From Streptomyces sp. NBC_01498 (lineage in GTDB: Bacteria; Actinomycetota; Actinomycetes; Streptomycetales; Streptomycetaceae): a DNA stretch of 64,000 bases. Position numbers and translations under genes: made by a program. How positions within the stretch are numbered: position 1 is the stretch's first letter; each line of letters starts with the position of its first letter. Where the stretch lies: contig NZ_CP109598.1 of the NCBI RefSeq assembly GCF_036327775.1, forward strand, positions 1,116,001-1,180,000. Reading direction: 5' to 3'. Shown here one piece after another: positions 63,642 through 64,000 of the stretch. A model generated the notes under the pieces. It saw nothing but the letters and a program-made list of their open reading frames with translations. It had not been told where the DNA came from and ran no database searches.

Positions 63642-64000
63642 ATGCATCTCGCCAACCGTTCCCTGGTCACCGCCCTGTGCTCCGCCGTCGTCCTCTGCGC
63701 CGCCGTGGCCGGCTGCTCGCCGCAGCCCGAGACGAACACGTCCGGCAAGGAGAGCGCCAAGGAGGGCTCGAAGCAGGGCTGCGCGCCCGGCGGGCTGGAC
63801 ACCGAGGTACCGGGAAAGCTGACCGTCGGCACCGACAAGCCCGCGTACGCCCCCTGGTTCGACAACGACGAGCCGTCCAACGGCAAGGGGTTCGAGTCGG
63901 CGGTGGCGTACGCGGTGGCCGAGCGGCTCGGCTACGACCGCGCCGCGGTGGTCTGGCAGACCGTGCCGTTCAACAGCTCCTTCGCACCCGGCGCCAAGAC
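63642..64000 (+). CDS. amino-acid-type ABC binding lipoprotein, N-terminal part
   Basis: The first 119 codons of a solute-binding protein run off the window. A lipobox (AAVAGC, Cys25) is followed by a Ser/Lys/Glu linker and 'KLTVGTDKPAYAPWFDNDEPSNGKGFESAVAYAVAERLGY', the family-3 (amino-acid/opine) fold start. Membrane-anchored outside the cell. Substrate unknown; the rest of the transporter should lie beyond the window. Confidence 0.85.
   Translation, partial: MHLANRSLVTALCSAVVLCAAVAGCSPQPETNTSGKESAKEGSKQGCAPGGLDTEVPGKLTVGTDKPAYAPWFDNDEPSNGKGFESAVAYAVAERLGYDRAAVVWQTVPFNSSFAPGAK

Overview
The window looks like a stretch of Streptomyces chromosome. GC content is very high, codon third positions are almost all G or C, and there is a complete conservon (sensor / roadblock / DUF742 / GTPase / cytochrome P450). 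There is also a streptogrisin-type protease, LAxTG surface protein, SAV2148-type protein, mycothiol-type DinB-fold protein and GlgX/TreY/TreZ. This assignment rests on gene families and not on a database search. I see no rRNA, tRNA, CRISPR, insertion sequence or prophage.

Layout. 0-9.5 kb: the end of an F420/PPOX-type gene, rsgA, an M24 peptidase, a secreted protein, a His-rich CDF metal exporter divergent from an ArsR regulator, a LAxTG wall protein, a Tat-exported PGRP-type amidase, a GNAT and a VOC protein. 9.5-16.7 kb: a GH4 glycosidase, the conservon on the minus strand, then GNAT and VOC genes. 16.7-25.5 kb: a DUF6328 membrane protein, the S1 protease, an AraC-like regulator, a YihY/BrkB membrane protein divergent from an AidB-like acyl-CoA dehydrogenase, and a GAF regulator.

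25.5-39.6 kb is a sulfur island. A short Cys-containing leader peptide precedes sirA, a 57-aa zinc-ribbon gene, cysH, cysC, cysD, cysN, a 65-aa coupled small gene, an Ssu-type transporter and a sirohydrochlorin chelatase. After a tandem-repeat region, a second leader peptide of the same type precedes a second sulfonate/taurine-type transporter. Together these genes would import organosulfur compounds, activate sulfate, reduce APS to sulfite and then sulfide, and help supply siroheme. Both leaders have promoter-like hexamers that would give leaderless transcripts, which suggests shared cysteine-responsive attenuation.

39.6-52 kb: a secreted pierisin/scabin-like ADP-ribosyltransferase, small proteins, a subtilase, a macrolide-type glycosyltransferase, a sugar ABC transporter, an APH-like kinase, a DEDDh exonuclease and a HEPN-like protein. 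52-64 kb is glycogen/trehalose metabolism: glgX, treY and treZ. treZ lies between two disrupted genes, a frameshifted GNAT and an aldo/keto reductase with a frameshift and a stop. The window ends inside an amino-acid-type binding-protein gene.

A recurring oddity is tandem or duplicated DNA in non-coding gaps: a 179-bp triplication at 35.2 kb, a 129-bp-spaced duplication at 36.3 kb, GTACG-rich repeats at 43.2 kb, a duplicated block at 49.5 kb and a 59-bp minisatellite at 57.6 kb. Low-complexity coding expansions also occur in the CDF exporter and the conservon GTPase.
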